DNA of 64,000 bases from Brachynemurus nebulosus (GCA_035578155.1 JAPWDM010000005.1:16004877-16068876); one strand, 5' to 3'; shown: positions 34,964 to 47,067, counted from the stretch's first letter. The notes: generated by a model from the letters alone, not told the origin. Numbers and translations are program-made.

Positions 34964-36679
34964 ATGCAGGATAAAAATCCAATATTGTATGCATCTAGAG
35001 CTTTGAATGAAAGCGAAAAACAATGGAGTCAAATAGAAAAAGAATTATTAGCTGTCTGTTTTGCTTGTGAAAAATGTCACAATTATATATATGGCAAAAA
35101 AATAGTTGTGTATACAGATCACCAACCTTTGGTTTCATTAATGAATAAAAATTTAAATCAAATTAAAAGTAATAGATTAAAACGGCTAAAAATAAAATTA
35201 GCAATTTACGATCTAGAAATAAAATATTTACCAGGAAAATACATGTATATTGCTGACTTGTTATCGCGAAATTATATTGAACGGTCTGAGGACCATGATT
35301 CAAATTTTGATTATGACATGAAAGATATTGTTCATGTAAATTCATTGAATATAACCTTCACAAATGGAAAATTTGAAGAATATCAAATAGAAACAGATAA
35401 AGATTCTGTATTAAATAAAGTATTAAAATATTGCAAGGAAGGTTGGCCTAAAAATAAAAATGAAATAAATAATTTTGAACATGAACTTAAACATTATTAT
35501 AAAATAAGAAATAATATTTTTATTGAGAATAAATTGTTGTATTATGAAAATAGATTAATAGTTCCAAAGAAATTTCGGAAAGAGATATTAAAAATATTAC
35601 ATGAAAGTCACATTGGAATTTCAAAAACTAAATTAAAATGTAAAGAATCTTTATACTGGCCGGGAATAATGTCAGATGTTCAAAATATGATTACAGCTTG
35701 TGTTATTTGTAACAGATTTGGAAATTTTAGAACTAAAGAACCTTTAATTGTTCATGAAATACCTATTTATCCTTTTCAAAAAATAGGAATTGATATTGCT
35801 GAGTTTGAAAAAAATATTTATTTAGTTATAATAGATTATTATTCACGATGGTTAGAGGTAGAAAAGTTAAAAGATAAAACTATGCACTCTATTATCAATG
35901 TATTAAGAAATTTATTCAGTAAGTACGGCATTCCAGAAGCAGTTGTATCAGATAACAATCCCTTTGATAGTAATGAATATAGAGATTTTGCTAAAAAATT
36001 TAACTTTTCAATAATTAATATTAGTCCGTACCATTCTCAAAGCAATGGGTATGTAGAAAAAGGGGTTGGTATCGCTAAAAAAATGCTTAAAAAATGTTTG
36101 TATGAAAATAAATGTGATTATAATACCTATTTAATGAATTATAGAAGTATGCCTCTTACTGATTTAGGTGTTAGCCCTGCTCAGTTGTTTTTAAACAGAC
36201 AAATAAGAACTAAAATTCCCATAAATCAAAAATTGTTAAAATCGAAAGTTGTAAATGTTAACAAACAACGTTCTAAAAGCAAAAATACTCAAATAAAATA
36301 TTATAATCGAAATGCAAAGCCAGAAATAAGATATTATGAAAATCAAAAAATATGGCTATGGGATAAAATTAAAAGAATTTGGGAAAAAGCCAAAATTATT
36401 AAAAAACTAAAAGAACCTCGTGCCTATCTAGTAAAAACAGGAAAAGGGGGGATAGTACGCAGAAACTCAAAATTTATTAAAAAATATTATGATTACAATG
36501 ATAATTTCTCTAACGAAAATGATACCGGGGATAATAACAATAGTTCAGTTAATGTTAGTAATAATGAAAATCTAAAGCCACAAGAAAATAATAATTTTAT
36601 AAGCAGTAATGTGGATAATACTATTAATTATACTAGAAGAGGGCGTCAAATCAAAAAACCTGAAAAACTTAATTTGTAG
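34964..36679 (+). CDS. pol: Pol C-terminal part (RNase H and integrase), out of frame with the first part
   Basis: Frame -1 relative to the upstream part. It is open from 34907, so the ATG at 34964 is incidental; the first RNase H Asp codon lies at 34931, before it. From that ATG: RNase H with EKEL (25-28), YTDH (50-53) and ADLLSR (97-102); integrase zinc region H213, H216, C246, C249; catalytic D277, D330, E365; then a basic region with a YLV-containing SH3-like end and an Asn-rich tail. The usual SDNGPQF is SDNNPF here, giving D-X34-E instead of the usual 35, so one residue is missing in the integrase core. Two lesions argue that this copy is not autonomous. Confidence 0.88.
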   Translation: MQDKNPILYASRALNESEKQWSQIEKELLAVCFACEKCHNYIYGKKIVVYTDHQPLVSLMNKNLNQIKSNRLKRLKIKLAIYDLEIKYLPGKYMYIADLLSRNYIERSEDHDSNFDYDMKDIVHVNSLNITFTNGKFEEYQIETDKDSVLNKVLKYCKEGWPKNKNEINNFEHELKHYYKIRNNIFIENKLLYYENRLIVPKKFRKEILKILHESHIGISKTKLKCKESLYWPGIMSDVQNMITACVICNRFGNFRTKEPLIVHEIPIYPFQKIGIDIAEFEKNIYLVIIDYYSRWLEVEKLKDKTMHSIINVLRNLFSKYGIPEAVVSDNNPFDSNEYRDFAKKFNFSIINISPYHSQSNGYVEKGVGIAKKMLKKCLYENKCDYNTYLMNYRSMPLTDLGVSPAQLFLNRQIRTKIPINQKLLKSKVVNVNKQRSKSKNTQIKYYNRNAKPEIRYYENQKIWLWDKIKRIWEKAKIIKKLKEPRAYLVKTGKGGIVRRNSKFIKKYYDYNDNFSNENDTGDNNNSSVNVSNNENLKPQENNNFISSNVDNTINYTRRGRQIKKPEKLNL

Positions 36680-36685
<6 letters not shown>

Positions 36686-36724
<39 letters not shown>

Positions 36725-36727
36725 GCG
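36686..36727 (+). promoter_or_regulatory. Polypurine tract
   Basis: A run of about 37 A followed by GGGG just before the 3' LTR (GGGGCG then TGTTATAT). It primes plus-strand synthesis in LTR elements. The A run is unusually long. Confidence 0.8.
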
Positions 36728-37014
36728 TGTTATATATGTGTTAAATAATACATAATTATATTTATATTTAATTATAGTTTTAAATAGTTAAAAGATGTCA
36801 CCACTATACTAACGGAAGTGAGATGACATTTTAACAGATACAAGACGGGGAGTGCAATGATGGACGCCCTCATATAAAGAACATACAAATACGATGTACA
36901 AAAAACAGCATGTACTTTTATCTGTGTAATCTTACTAATTAATTAATAAATTAAGTTATAAAATTATAGTTTTATTATTTTTAAAAGTATTTAAAAGATT
37001 AAATACATAAAACA
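36728..37014 (+). repeat. 3' LTR
   Basis: 287 bp, same as 32297-32583. It should supply the polyadenylation site. Confidence 0.9.
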
Positions 37015-37049
37015 TTATATAGTAAATTTTTTCATCAATAATGTTCATA

Positions 37050-38051
37050 AACAATATCTATTTGCTACATTTGCTACATCTGTCACTTCTTTACATAAAT
37101 TTTTTTAGTTTTTGCCATTTTTCTTTTTAGGTGGGGGATTAATATTAATTGAAAAAGTAGTAAAATTTCTACTATTAAAATTATAATTTTATAACATCTA
37201 GATTTTATAAAATCTAGATTTTAATTATGGTACACTAGTGTGTGCCAAAAAAATATTTATATTTTTTTTCTCTCTCTCCGCTCAAAATATCCTAGGATAT
37301 GTCTAAACAAACATTCTCACCAAAGCGGAGCTCATAATTCCAATTTTTAGAGGTGCATCATCGCACCTTAATTTTTCCCATTTAAATAACACAGGAAAGA
37401 CGATTTTTTATATTATTCGCTCCTGCAAACTATGAAGAAGTTTTTTTCCGTAAAATGATTCAAAGCACCTTATTAAGCATTAAGTTTTGGACAAAAAATT
37501 TCATTGAATCAAATTTCTATCACGAATATTTCACTTTCTACAGAGCCCTAAAATTTAAATTTTTTGAAATTTTGCTTTTTTTTACATTTTTAAGCTAAAC
37601 TATTAAAGATAGGACAAAAAGTTAAATGACAATTTTGTAGTCCAACTGCCGCTTTACAAAAAAGTTCCTGACAGATTTTTCGTATTATGTTTACAAAACT
37701 TTAAAAAGTTTAGAAACTTTAGAAAGTTTAGAAGTTTAGAAATGGTGAAATCTTAATTTGTTGAATTCACCATAACGAACTACACAATACCTAGAAAATT
37801 GTTGATTGGTGTTTCAAAGATTTTTAATAGATTTCGGAAATACCTACTCTCTTTCCACATAAAACTGTATTTCCCCTTATGCGTAGAAAATATTCATCCT
37901 CTTTACAATAGCCTGTAAATATTGTAACGTTTATATATTTATGTCACTAACTGTAACTTTTCGTTAACTTACACTATAAAAGATCGATTGCCGCGCCGGT
38001 GGCAGTCTGAAAACAATGAAAATAATTTTGTTCGTTTTTCCTTTTTTACAG
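37050..38051. other. Presumed intron upstream of the Dpr exon
   Basis: No repeats of note. A polypyrimidine tract and CAG acceptor close it at 38030-38051. Confidence 0.5.
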
Positions 38052-38269
38052 CGAGTGCATCTGTACGTGATCCAAAGCGTGGTTCGTCGCAACATGTCAA
38101 AGGTAACGCAGGCAGCGCAGCTAACGGTGGCACCAGTAGTAATGCAATTGTTAATACAACACCACAAAAAGGACCATATTTTGATCGTGCCGCATCAAAA
38201 AACGTGACAGCAATGCTTGGCAAAACTGCATATTTGAATTGTCGTGTAAAAAACTTGGGAAATAAAACG
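38052..38269 (+). CDS. dpr: Internal exon of a Dpr-family Ig-domain receptor
   Basis: The 218-bp exon starts after TTTTTTACAG and ends ACG|GTAAGA, a good donor. It enters with two bases of a split codon and leaves on a full codon. The protein is a Ser/Gly/Asn-rich linker, then GPYFD and ASKNVTAMLGKTAYLNCRV, ending in NLGNKT. This is the start of the first Ig domain of Dpr receptors, including the first disulphide Cys; known dpr genes have an intron at about this point, before the W of strand C. Dpr proteins are neuronal surface molecules that pair with DIP receptors in synaptic matching. It seems closest to Dpr8/Dpr9 from memory; the paralogue is not certain. The frame is open upstream to 37988 but that part is intron-like. 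Neighbouring exons are not in view, so the introns exceed the window on the 3' side. Confidence 0.88.
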
Positions 38270-38669
38270 GTAAGAGATAACGGTACCTACTATGTTACGT
38301 AGATATCATTTCATTTTATAAAATGAAAATTTTGTAAAGAAATTCCTATTCTGTTTTCTTCTCACGACTTTTCACACTCGCAGCAGATGTGAGTATATTA
38401 CTTACTTTTGTGAAAATTCATCGTACAGAGCAAATTCAATGATGTTCTGGAATATGAAACATTATTTTTCGGTACAAAATGACATTATCTACGAACGAAA
38501 TAAAATTATGAAATTAAAAATAATAAATTTATGAGATTAAATGTCAAATGTGTGATTAAAATTTTAAAAATTGTACAAATGTATACAGGGTAATCAAAAA
38601 AATAAGTTATAAGAAGTTTTCGTCAACCAATCAATCGTGAGAAAGACTCAAAAATTGTTTCAGATTGAA
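38270..38669. other. Presumed intron start
   Basis: Begins with the GTAAGA donor. Nothing else recognised; ATACAGGGTAATC at 38583 resembles a MITE start but no partner was found. Confidence 0.45.
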
Positions 38670-39182
38670 TGGGGTATTTGAGAAATTTTTAAAAACCATC
38701 TTAGTGTGTTTATTACTTCTTACTAAACTCATAATACACATTTTTAAATTATTTTGTACTATATTTTTAATAAAAATCACCAATAAAATTTTAGTTTTTA
38801 AAAAGATCGCCAAAACGATACTTTCTGTGACGTCAAATCGTATGACGTCATTGGCTCTAAAACACTGAATAGTAGTAGTAGGTCTAGTAATGAAAATTAA
38901 GAATGAAAAATTTCTTTCATAGTTACCAAAAAAGTAAACAGTTTTTTTCCTAACTACAATATAATACCTACATATTCGAACGAGCTTGTGACGTAAGCTG
39001 TTTTTGCTTGATGTTTTTAATTACGTCATTTTTAACGTAAATTTTGTAACTTTATTTAATTAAAATTTTTATATTTTTGAATGAAATAACTTGTAAAAAA
39101 GCAATATTCAGTATCATTATGACTCGAGCAATTATTTAAAAATCAAAATAGATATTTTTTCAGCTACTGTCAAATACCCCAT
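38670..39182. repeat. Repeat family C, copy 2
   Basis: Inverted ends AATGGGGTATTTGA / TCAAATACCCCATT intact. The rest parallels 4926-5448 nearly base for base. TGACGTCA is retained. It lies about 400 bp into the presumed Dpr intron. Confidence 0.8.
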
Positions 39183-39825
39183 TAAATAATGTTGTAGGGA
39201 ACCATTTTTCGTCGTTCAAAATTCATTATTATGTTTTTTGGAAGTGAAACAAGTTCACAGTTTTCTAGTGAATATTTCGAAATTTCGCCTCCGGGAAGAA
39301 AGTTCATATTTCAAATTACCCCTACCTACTGATTGTGAGACGCTATCCCGAAAAAGTCGATTACCGATTGGAAGTATGTCGCAATTTCTACTTTGCTGTA
39401 AAATTTCAGTCATTTTTCAGTTCTGATAAGGGAAATAAATGACCTTTCAAAAGCACAAAAAAGTCATGTGATCTACGAAAAAAATTTTACACTTAAAATA
39501 ATAATTGGGATCTTACCTTTAATTTCAGTTTCATTAATTTTCCTACCAGATAAACCAGACCTAAAAAAATTAAAACAGTATAATTTTTCGATTATTTGGA
39601 AAAGATAAAAAAGGTGATATTTTTAAAAACATTGACCATAATATATCAAATTTTTTTCTTTTAATGCCCCATATTAGAATTATTTTGAGCCTTATTTCAT
39701 TTCTCTAGCTCTTGTAGATTTGGAAATATTCGTTAGTGTGGTTATACCTACAAAATGTTCAGAATAAAAGTCTAGATCCGAGACATTTCCATCCGAATTG
39801 TTGATTTTCTAAGTTTCTTATTACA
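39183..39825. other. No clear feature
   Basis: A 62-codon frame at 39238-39426 has no motif. Confidence 0.4.
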
Positions 39826-40200
39826 CTCTAAGAAAAAAATGTACTGTTTTACTACTATTATAGGAAGCAATTAAATGCCTTCTATAGTACCAGTAAATTT
39901 ACAACCGTGGTGTACGGAGATGAAAATTACACCATCATGGTGTAATTATTACTCACTCATATGTGTAGTTTTACACATATCATGCGTAAAATTACGATCC
40001 AAGTGTGTAATAGATTACGTTTTATTTGTGTATTAGCTACACAACAAGATGTAATTTTACACATTCAGTTCGTAATAGTACGCAGCTAAACGTAAAATTA
40101 CATCATATTAGTTTATTTTTAAATCACGCCTGTACACCTGAAAATGTAATTTTACACACTTATATAGTAATGTTTACACCCAGAAAAGTGAAATATTAAT
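39826..40200. repeat. Block of repeated TGTAATTTTACAC words, probable MITE
   Basis: Starts TA-CACTCTAAGAAAAAAATG, a mariner-like end. At least seven TGTAAWTTTACA-type words in both orientations follow. The opposite end was not fixed. Confidence 0.5.
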
Positions 40201-41161
40201 CCAACTGAATCACCCATTCTGATTCAGTTCAACTAAATCAGTATGAGTGATTCAGTTGTGCTGAAAAAAATAAACTCATTCAGTTTAACTGTGTTATTTT
40301 TTTACAAATTTTGAATATTTATAATAATATAAAATGAAGAATAATTTGGAATTATATACAAAAAGATTAGAGATGTTAAATATTTTGCTTATTATGTCTA
40401 AATTTCTTATAAGTGTGTCATATATATGATAAAATGATAATTTTTTGGTAAATTTTAAAATAAACACTCCAAAAAGTAAGATTATAAAAGTTTTATTATG
40501 AACGTTTTCTTGTTTTCATGCGCATAGATAATTTTTATTTTGCGGTGTACCTAATTACCAATTAAACTGGTAAAAATTTTGAGATATAACTTTTTTTTAT
40601 AATGCTTACGTTTTGCATATACAATTATTTATGCAATATCAAGGATTATTACAATGATTATATTAAAAACTTATGGACTAAAATTGTAGTTACATCATAT
40701 CAAAAAAGTAGTTTAAGAAAATTAATTAAACAATACTTAAACATAAAAGAAAAAAAACAATATTCTGCTGAGTCTTGCCATTACTAGAACTTCAGGAAAA
40801 ATGTGTGCTGCGGTTTCATAGATGTCTTCGCCAATTCCGGTTTCTAAACAAATCAGAAAATAAGGGTTACTCAATTTTATAACCATTTTTGTTTATTTAT
40901 TATTTCTTTTTTTAATAACTATTTCACAGCAATTTAAAATTAGGAAAATTTCGTTTTTGCTACACAATTTGGAACGTATACGTTCCAAATTTCTTATGTT
41001 CAAGAAGTTGGTCTGATTATCATACTTTCCCTCCCACATAGCTTATATGAACGAAAAAGTAAAATAGAATGAAAAAATGAAAATACCCCTGTCGCAGCAT
41101 CTGCATAACATAGCGAATTTCCAAATCTTGGGCACTGGCGGATCTCATCTAAGACATGTAC
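40201..41161. other. No gene; short palindromes
   Basis: TTGGAACGTATACGTTCCAA at 40970-40989 is a perfect 20-bp palindrome. CTGATTCAGTT/AACTAAATCAG-type words lie at 40205-40260. Confidence 0.5.
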
Positions 41162-41425
41162 CTATTTAAAATAGTTTAGCTTTCTAAGAGTAAAAGAATT
41201 TTTAAAATCGGTTGGGTAATTAGTTTTGGTATTTTTGGGGACCCAAGAACCCGAACGAATTTTGTGCAGCATAGTTGTATCCATCTAAAATAATTTAGTT
41301 CTCTAGCAGTGAGAAATTTTTTAGCATCGGTTCGATAGCTTATTACTGGCGTTTTTGGATCTGCAAGATCCCGGTGGACCTCATTAAAAAATCAGCTCGA
41401 CCGTATATTCTAGGCGGACTTTATG

Positions 41426-41487
<62 letters not shown>

Positions 41488-42470
41488 AACCCGTTGTGTA
41501 GCATTCTACGCCGCATTTGCATCCGCAGGACAGTTGTGAATCTCAGATAACAACCTGTACCTATCTAAAATAGTTTACCTCGGTAATAGTAAAAAAGTTC
41601 AAAATCGGTCAGTTATTTTATTTTTGACACTTTTAGGTCCTACTGACACTTCAGACCTTACATAACGTAATCTATATGTATCTAAAATAGCTTAGCTCCC
41701 CAACAGTGAAAAAATTTTCAAAATCGGTCGGTTAGTTTATTTTTCACACTTTTGGATCCGATGGACCCTGGCAGACTTTACTTAACGTAATCTATATTTA
41801 TCTAAAATAGTTTAGCTCTGTAACAGTGAAAAAATTTTCAAAATCGGTCGGTTAGTTTATTTTTACCACTTTTGGGTCCCATGGACCCTGGCGGACCCTA
41901 AATAACGTAATGTATGTCTATCTAAAATAGCTTAGTTCCCCAACAGTGAAAAAATTTTCAAAATCGGTCGGTTAGTTTATTTTTGACACTTTTGGATCCC
42001 ATGGACCCTGGCAGACCTTACATAACGTAATCTATATTTATCTAAAATAGTTTAGCTCTGTAACAGTGAAAAAATTTTCAAAATCGGTCAGTTAGTTTAT
42101 TTTTGACACTTCTGGATCCTATGGACTCTGGCAGACCTTACATAACGGAATCTATATTTATCTAAAACAGTTTAGCTCTGTAACAGTGAAAAAATTTTCA
42201 AAATCGATCAGGCAGTTTATTTTTGACACTTTTGGGTCCTATGGACCCAGGCGGACCTTACATAACGTAATCGATATTTATCTAAAATAGTTTAGCTCTG
42301 CTGTAACAGTGAAAAAATTTTCAAAATCGGTCAGTTAGTTTATTTTTGACACTTCTGGATCCTATGGACCCTGGCAGACCTTACATAATGTATTCTAAAT
42401 CTATCTAAAATAGTTTAGCTCTGTAACAGTGAAGAAATTTTTAAAATTGGTCGTTTAGTTTATTTTTTAA
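41162..42470. repeat. 120-bp satellite array, about ten units
   Basis: The phrase TATCTAAAATAGTTTAGCTC recurs at 41562, 41679, 41799, 41919, 42039, 42159, 42279 and 42402, so the period is exactly 120 for five steps. Each unit also carries GTGAAAAAATTTTCAAAATC and a GGACCCTGGCAGACCTTA-type phrase. Two much more diverged units sit at 41162 and 41281. The right-hand units are the most alike. Non-coding. Confidence 0.9.
41429..41482. repeat. (AT)n inside the satellite
   Basis: Separates the diverged from the homogeneous part of the array. Confidence 0.9.
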
Positions 42471-42496
42471 TATGGGATCAGTAAACAAACAATCAA

Positions 42497-42785
42497 CAAA
42501 AAGCAAATTACAAAAATAAAACAATATAAACTTTTCAAAAAACATTTTAGGTGTTTTATACTATTTATTCAAGTACTAAACACTAATTAAAAATAAAGTG
42601 ATAATTATAAACATATTTTCGCATGTTTATGTATTCGTGCGACTGTCTGCGTATAACCATAAAATGGAAAAAAGGGTACAAAAATTAGCCGAGGTGTTTT
42701 ATGTCTCTTTATCTATTTTAAAATTCAAGTATACTTTTTTTTTGTTGTTTTATTTTTTATTCTCCAAACACAAAGCGAAAAATAA
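42497..42785 (+). repeat. Family F duplicated block, copy 1
   Basis: About 290 bp, same order and strand as 48855-49150. Both carry a short frame whose middle (MEKR.QKLAEVFYVSLSILK) is nearly the same in the two copies; this follows from sequence identity and is not proof of coding. Confidence 0.75.
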
Positions 42786-43331
42786 ATCCGAAGGATTTCG
42801 TATTTAAAACTTCATAAATTTTGATTAAATAAATACATTAAATATTCCCTTTTATCCTGACCGCGTGCTTTATTCCTTTTTTTCGTTTTTTTTTTTTCCT
42901 AACCTCCTGCATACTTTACCTCAATTTCGTTCAAACAAGTACAACAAAAGCTTCTAGTATATATTCTAGTTCGCTACAGCGTAACTTTAATCGATATCTC
43001 GAGTAAAATAAATGCTATTGAATTCATATAAATCTCTCCGATATAGAGCTTTTTGATTCACTATAAGGAACGGGAAAAAGCTTTTATAAAAATACAAATA
43101 AATACCTACATACGCCAAACGGTCGAGACAAACAAATGTTGTATGATCGGGAAAAAAAAAAACGGCTCAACACAAAACTCAGTTACTAAGCTCTCATAAA
43201 ATTGTGAATAAATGGGGAAATGTCGCCGGTTGTGTGTTTCGACGGCTATTGTAAGTAATAATAAGCTACTAAGCTAGGAAAATGTATTTGTTTAAATAAT
43301 ACTATTATATACTGATGGCCAAAAAAATAGG
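42786..43331. other. No clear feature
   Basis: Nothing recognised. Confidence 0.4.
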
Positions 43332-43333
43332 TA

Positions 43334-44290
43334 GGGGAAGGTCGCCCAAAGCGGGTACCCCTCTTAAAGCGGGTAAGCGCTTGTATATCGTTGTATCGAA
43401 TGTTTTTGTCAGGTCGTGTGTATACCGAGATTAACCGAATATCAACCAATATCAATCAGTTGCACTTGAACGCTTGTGTCGTTTAATGTCCTAGTTAAGC
43501 TTCATCAAATTTTTTTGTTGGTTTTGTTAAAAATTTTGACGATAAATATTTTGTGACTAGTCACAGACGTTTTTATTTGTAATCTTTTTGGTATTACCAT
43601 ATTATGTTATCATCATTGGCTTTTGATGTAGAAAAAGGTAGACATGTATCGGCTTTCATTTCGAAATTATTCTAACTTAACAAAATTAAGTCTTTTTGGG
43701 CAAAGCGGGTATGGGCAAAGCGGGTAGATAAAATAGAAGCATCTTAATGGAAAAAAATTGTTGGAAGGGGAAAAAAATAAAAAAATCTTCTTTTTACGAC
43801 GGAATGAGGGAAAAAGCTTAAAAAAAATATTTCTGCCTTGTTTGTGGTGATTTTGATATGGAACCACCTGAAGTAATATACTCCAATATGGAGGCTGTAA
43901 AGAAAGTTACAGTTAATTGTTATAAATTTATTATTTTTGTCTTTTTTCAATTTTTTTTACTTAATTATTATTATTGTTAAGTTCTATAGGATTAAGAAAG
44001 TTTATATTATAAAATAATAACAGTATTTAAGTACATAATGTACTTACCCGCTTTGCCCAAAGGGGATTACCCGCTTTAGGATACCCATACGGGCAAAGCG
44101 GGTTTTTGCAGAGGTTTTGTATTTTCTTTATTAAAAATAAATATTGTATAAATATTTCTTAAGCGAAGTTTCATTTTAAAGTTCGATAACTATTCTATCT
44201 GATAATATAAAAAAAGATCGGCTTATCGAGGTCAGAAGTCACTTTTTTGGGCGTTTAATCTTAGCTTACCCGCTTTGGGCGACCTTCCCC
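43334..44290. mobile_element. TA-flanked MITE with repeated AAGCGGGTA words
   Basis: 26-bp inverted ends starting GGGGAAGGTCGCCC are flanked by TA (43332-43333, 44291-44292). The terminal word GGGCAAAGCGGGTA recurs inside at 43695-43727, and in both orientations at 44043-44104. No convincing coding remnant; a plus-strand CLVCGD scrap near 43834 could be a decayed zinc-finger end. Likely pogo group. Confidence 0.8.
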
Positions 44291-44292
44291 TA

Positions 44293-46172
44293 ATATCTAT
44301 ACTATGGTCTATTTCAGTTAAATTTAACCATGCTTCATCATTTATGAATTTAAATAATTTCCGTTTTCTTGGCTTTATCTCTTTCATTATTACACTTGCG
44401 TAAATTTTAAAATTGTAGTTTATTTTTAGAAAAGAATAGAAGATTGATTTGTTTTGAATATAAGAATTATTTAATTTTTACGCTACTCAGAGGTCAGTAA
44501 CCTCTGAGTAAGCCTGATGTATTACCGTTTTACACATTCTAACGTGTGACCAGCTTGTTTAACTTTGACTCATGACCAACTGTATTTGAAATAGGGTATA
44601 ATAATTTAGAAACAATAGTATTAGCCCAGTCAAATAGGGATTTAACCTCAAAATGAAAGATAATAAGCTGCAAACTTGTATAAGTCTCATAGAATTTCGT
44701 CGCAAGTCGACATATTCAAGGTCTAAAAAACGGATATTTTTAATATATCTTGTTTTCTATGTTCTAAATGACTTAGCTGAAGTTATTAGTTCTAGAGCAT
44801 AAAATTCTGTCCAAATCTGATCTTAGGCAATATTTTATACAATGAACCGACCTTGAGATAAAACAAGAAGACTGGGGAGGGATTCGGAATTATGGAAGTG
44901 TGATAGACGGACATGACGAAACTATATGTATTTCGACATTTTTCTTCGAAACCCTAAAAAGTAATTTGTAAATCGTCGTTCCGAATTGCGCCTTCTAATT
45001 CGGGATAGAATACCGTAAGTACGAGGACAACCTGTGCATTATTTTTAATATAATGCCCAGGGTTGCCAACCATCCGGTTTTGGACCGGACAGTCCATATC
45101 CGGGTCTGGTTTGCGTGTGCGACTGGACAGAAAAGGACAAGTTAATTGACCAAAAACATAATCTTTACCTATTACCTGATATTAGGGAAAGTCTATTCGA
45201 AGAAATTGAGTTTTTTTTCTCATCAAGGGTTGTTCTGGGGGATCATTTACACACTTGTGGCTCAAGATCACGAGGGTTTCGAAGAGGATATACTTTTTTT
45301 TACTGTTCATCTGTTGTACGAGTATTTTATGGAGAAAACAATCGTTAATATCCGATCGTCAAAAATTGAAAAGTTCACAAGTCTAATAATGTCCCTGAAT
45401 TTTTTTAGACGCACTGTAACGAACATGCATTCACCCAGTAATACATATTACACGTTAACTTTAATTTATTTTATTCCAGCCATACCTACTCTTTTTATAA
45501 AGTTAAATAAAATTAAAAAAAAAAAACAATCACCAGATGCGTGTAGGACTCATATCAAATCAGGGCTCCCCAGCAATTTGCTTTTTTTTATAGCCTTCGA
45601 AATAAAATAGGGGGTATTTTTAGGTACTCACATTGTTTGATCATTTATCATAAAAATAGATTAAGACATTCAACAGTGTTACCCGCACCTATATATTGTT
45701 ACTAATGTTACTAATAAAATAACTTGAATGCCTTCTTATATTTCATCTTGAAAATAGTGAAAAAATTTTGCCACTGAGGAACCCTAATTTAATGCGCGCT
45801 TAAAACGACAATGCGAATTTTTAAAAAATATAAATAAGTATCTTTTTTATGGTAAATTATAAAATAGATACTGTACTTGTTTGTCCTATACATATTTTAT
45901 CGCAAAAGCCATAATAACTCTAGCTATGGATAAACCCTGACTTAATGCGTGTTTAGCACTCACTTGGCAAAGTTTTGTTATTCTAAGATTTGATAACGCA
46001 TTATTTACCTTGTGCTTGTAATATTAGGTACTAAAATTTCTTAAAATTTTAACAATTAATTTTAATTTTAATAATTGTGAAAATACATCTAAATTTAATT
46101 GTACCTATCTAAACTTAATATTAACAAAATTCAGTGATAGTAGAAATAAAAATAAATAAATAAATAATTTAT
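44293..46172. other. No supported gene
   Basis: Overlapping frames at 45115-45610 (up to 154 codons) lack motifs. A CTCAGAGGT-CAGTA-ACCTCTGAG hairpin lies at 44484-44506. CCAGGGTTGCCAACCATCC at 45058 looks like a hAT-type end without a partner. Confidence 0.4.
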
Positions 46173-46241
46173 GGGAGTGACTAGGATTTGAATATAGTTC
46201 ACGAGACCAGTATTATAGGTATCGCTGAGCCAGTTTGAGTA
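46147..46241 (-). mobile_element. tRNA-derived short retroposon (SINE or tRNA retropseudogene)
   Basis: On the minus strand: an A-box-like TGGCTCAGCGATACC, an anticodon arm TGGT-CTCGTGA-ACTA (loop would read CGT, Thr-like), a B-box-like TTCAAATCC, then CACTCCC followed at once by an (ATTT)n tail. The 5' acceptor strand no longer pairs with CACTCCC, so it is not a working tRNA gene. Confidence 0.5.
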
Positions 46242-47062
<821 letters not shown>

Positions 47063-47067
47063 TATAC

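Larger units (their letters stand above)
32297..37014 (+). mobile_element. Ty3/Gypsy LTR retrotransposon, Mag-like, 4718 bp
   Basis: Two 287-bp LTRs, identical by eye, start TG and end CA, with TTATA duplicated outside (32292-32296, 37015-37019). In order: a tRNA-Ser primer site, gag with two zinc knuckles, protease, reverse transcriptase, RNase H, integrase and a polypurine tract. No env. A single gag-pol frame and a serine primer fit the Mag lineage. Identical LTRs mean a recent insertion, yet pol is split by a frameshift in RNase H. The element landed in a short tandem repeat of TTTTCATCAATAWTGTTA units. Confidence 0.9.

Noticed and set aside
37988..38051. Upstream extension of the Dpr exon frame to an ATG at 37988
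   Set aside because: The extension ends in a polypyrimidine tract and CAG acceptor, so it is intron; the exon starts at 38052.
45115..45610. Overlapping plus-strand frames of 77 and 154 codons
   Set aside because: Two overlapping frames without motifs; neither has supporting context.
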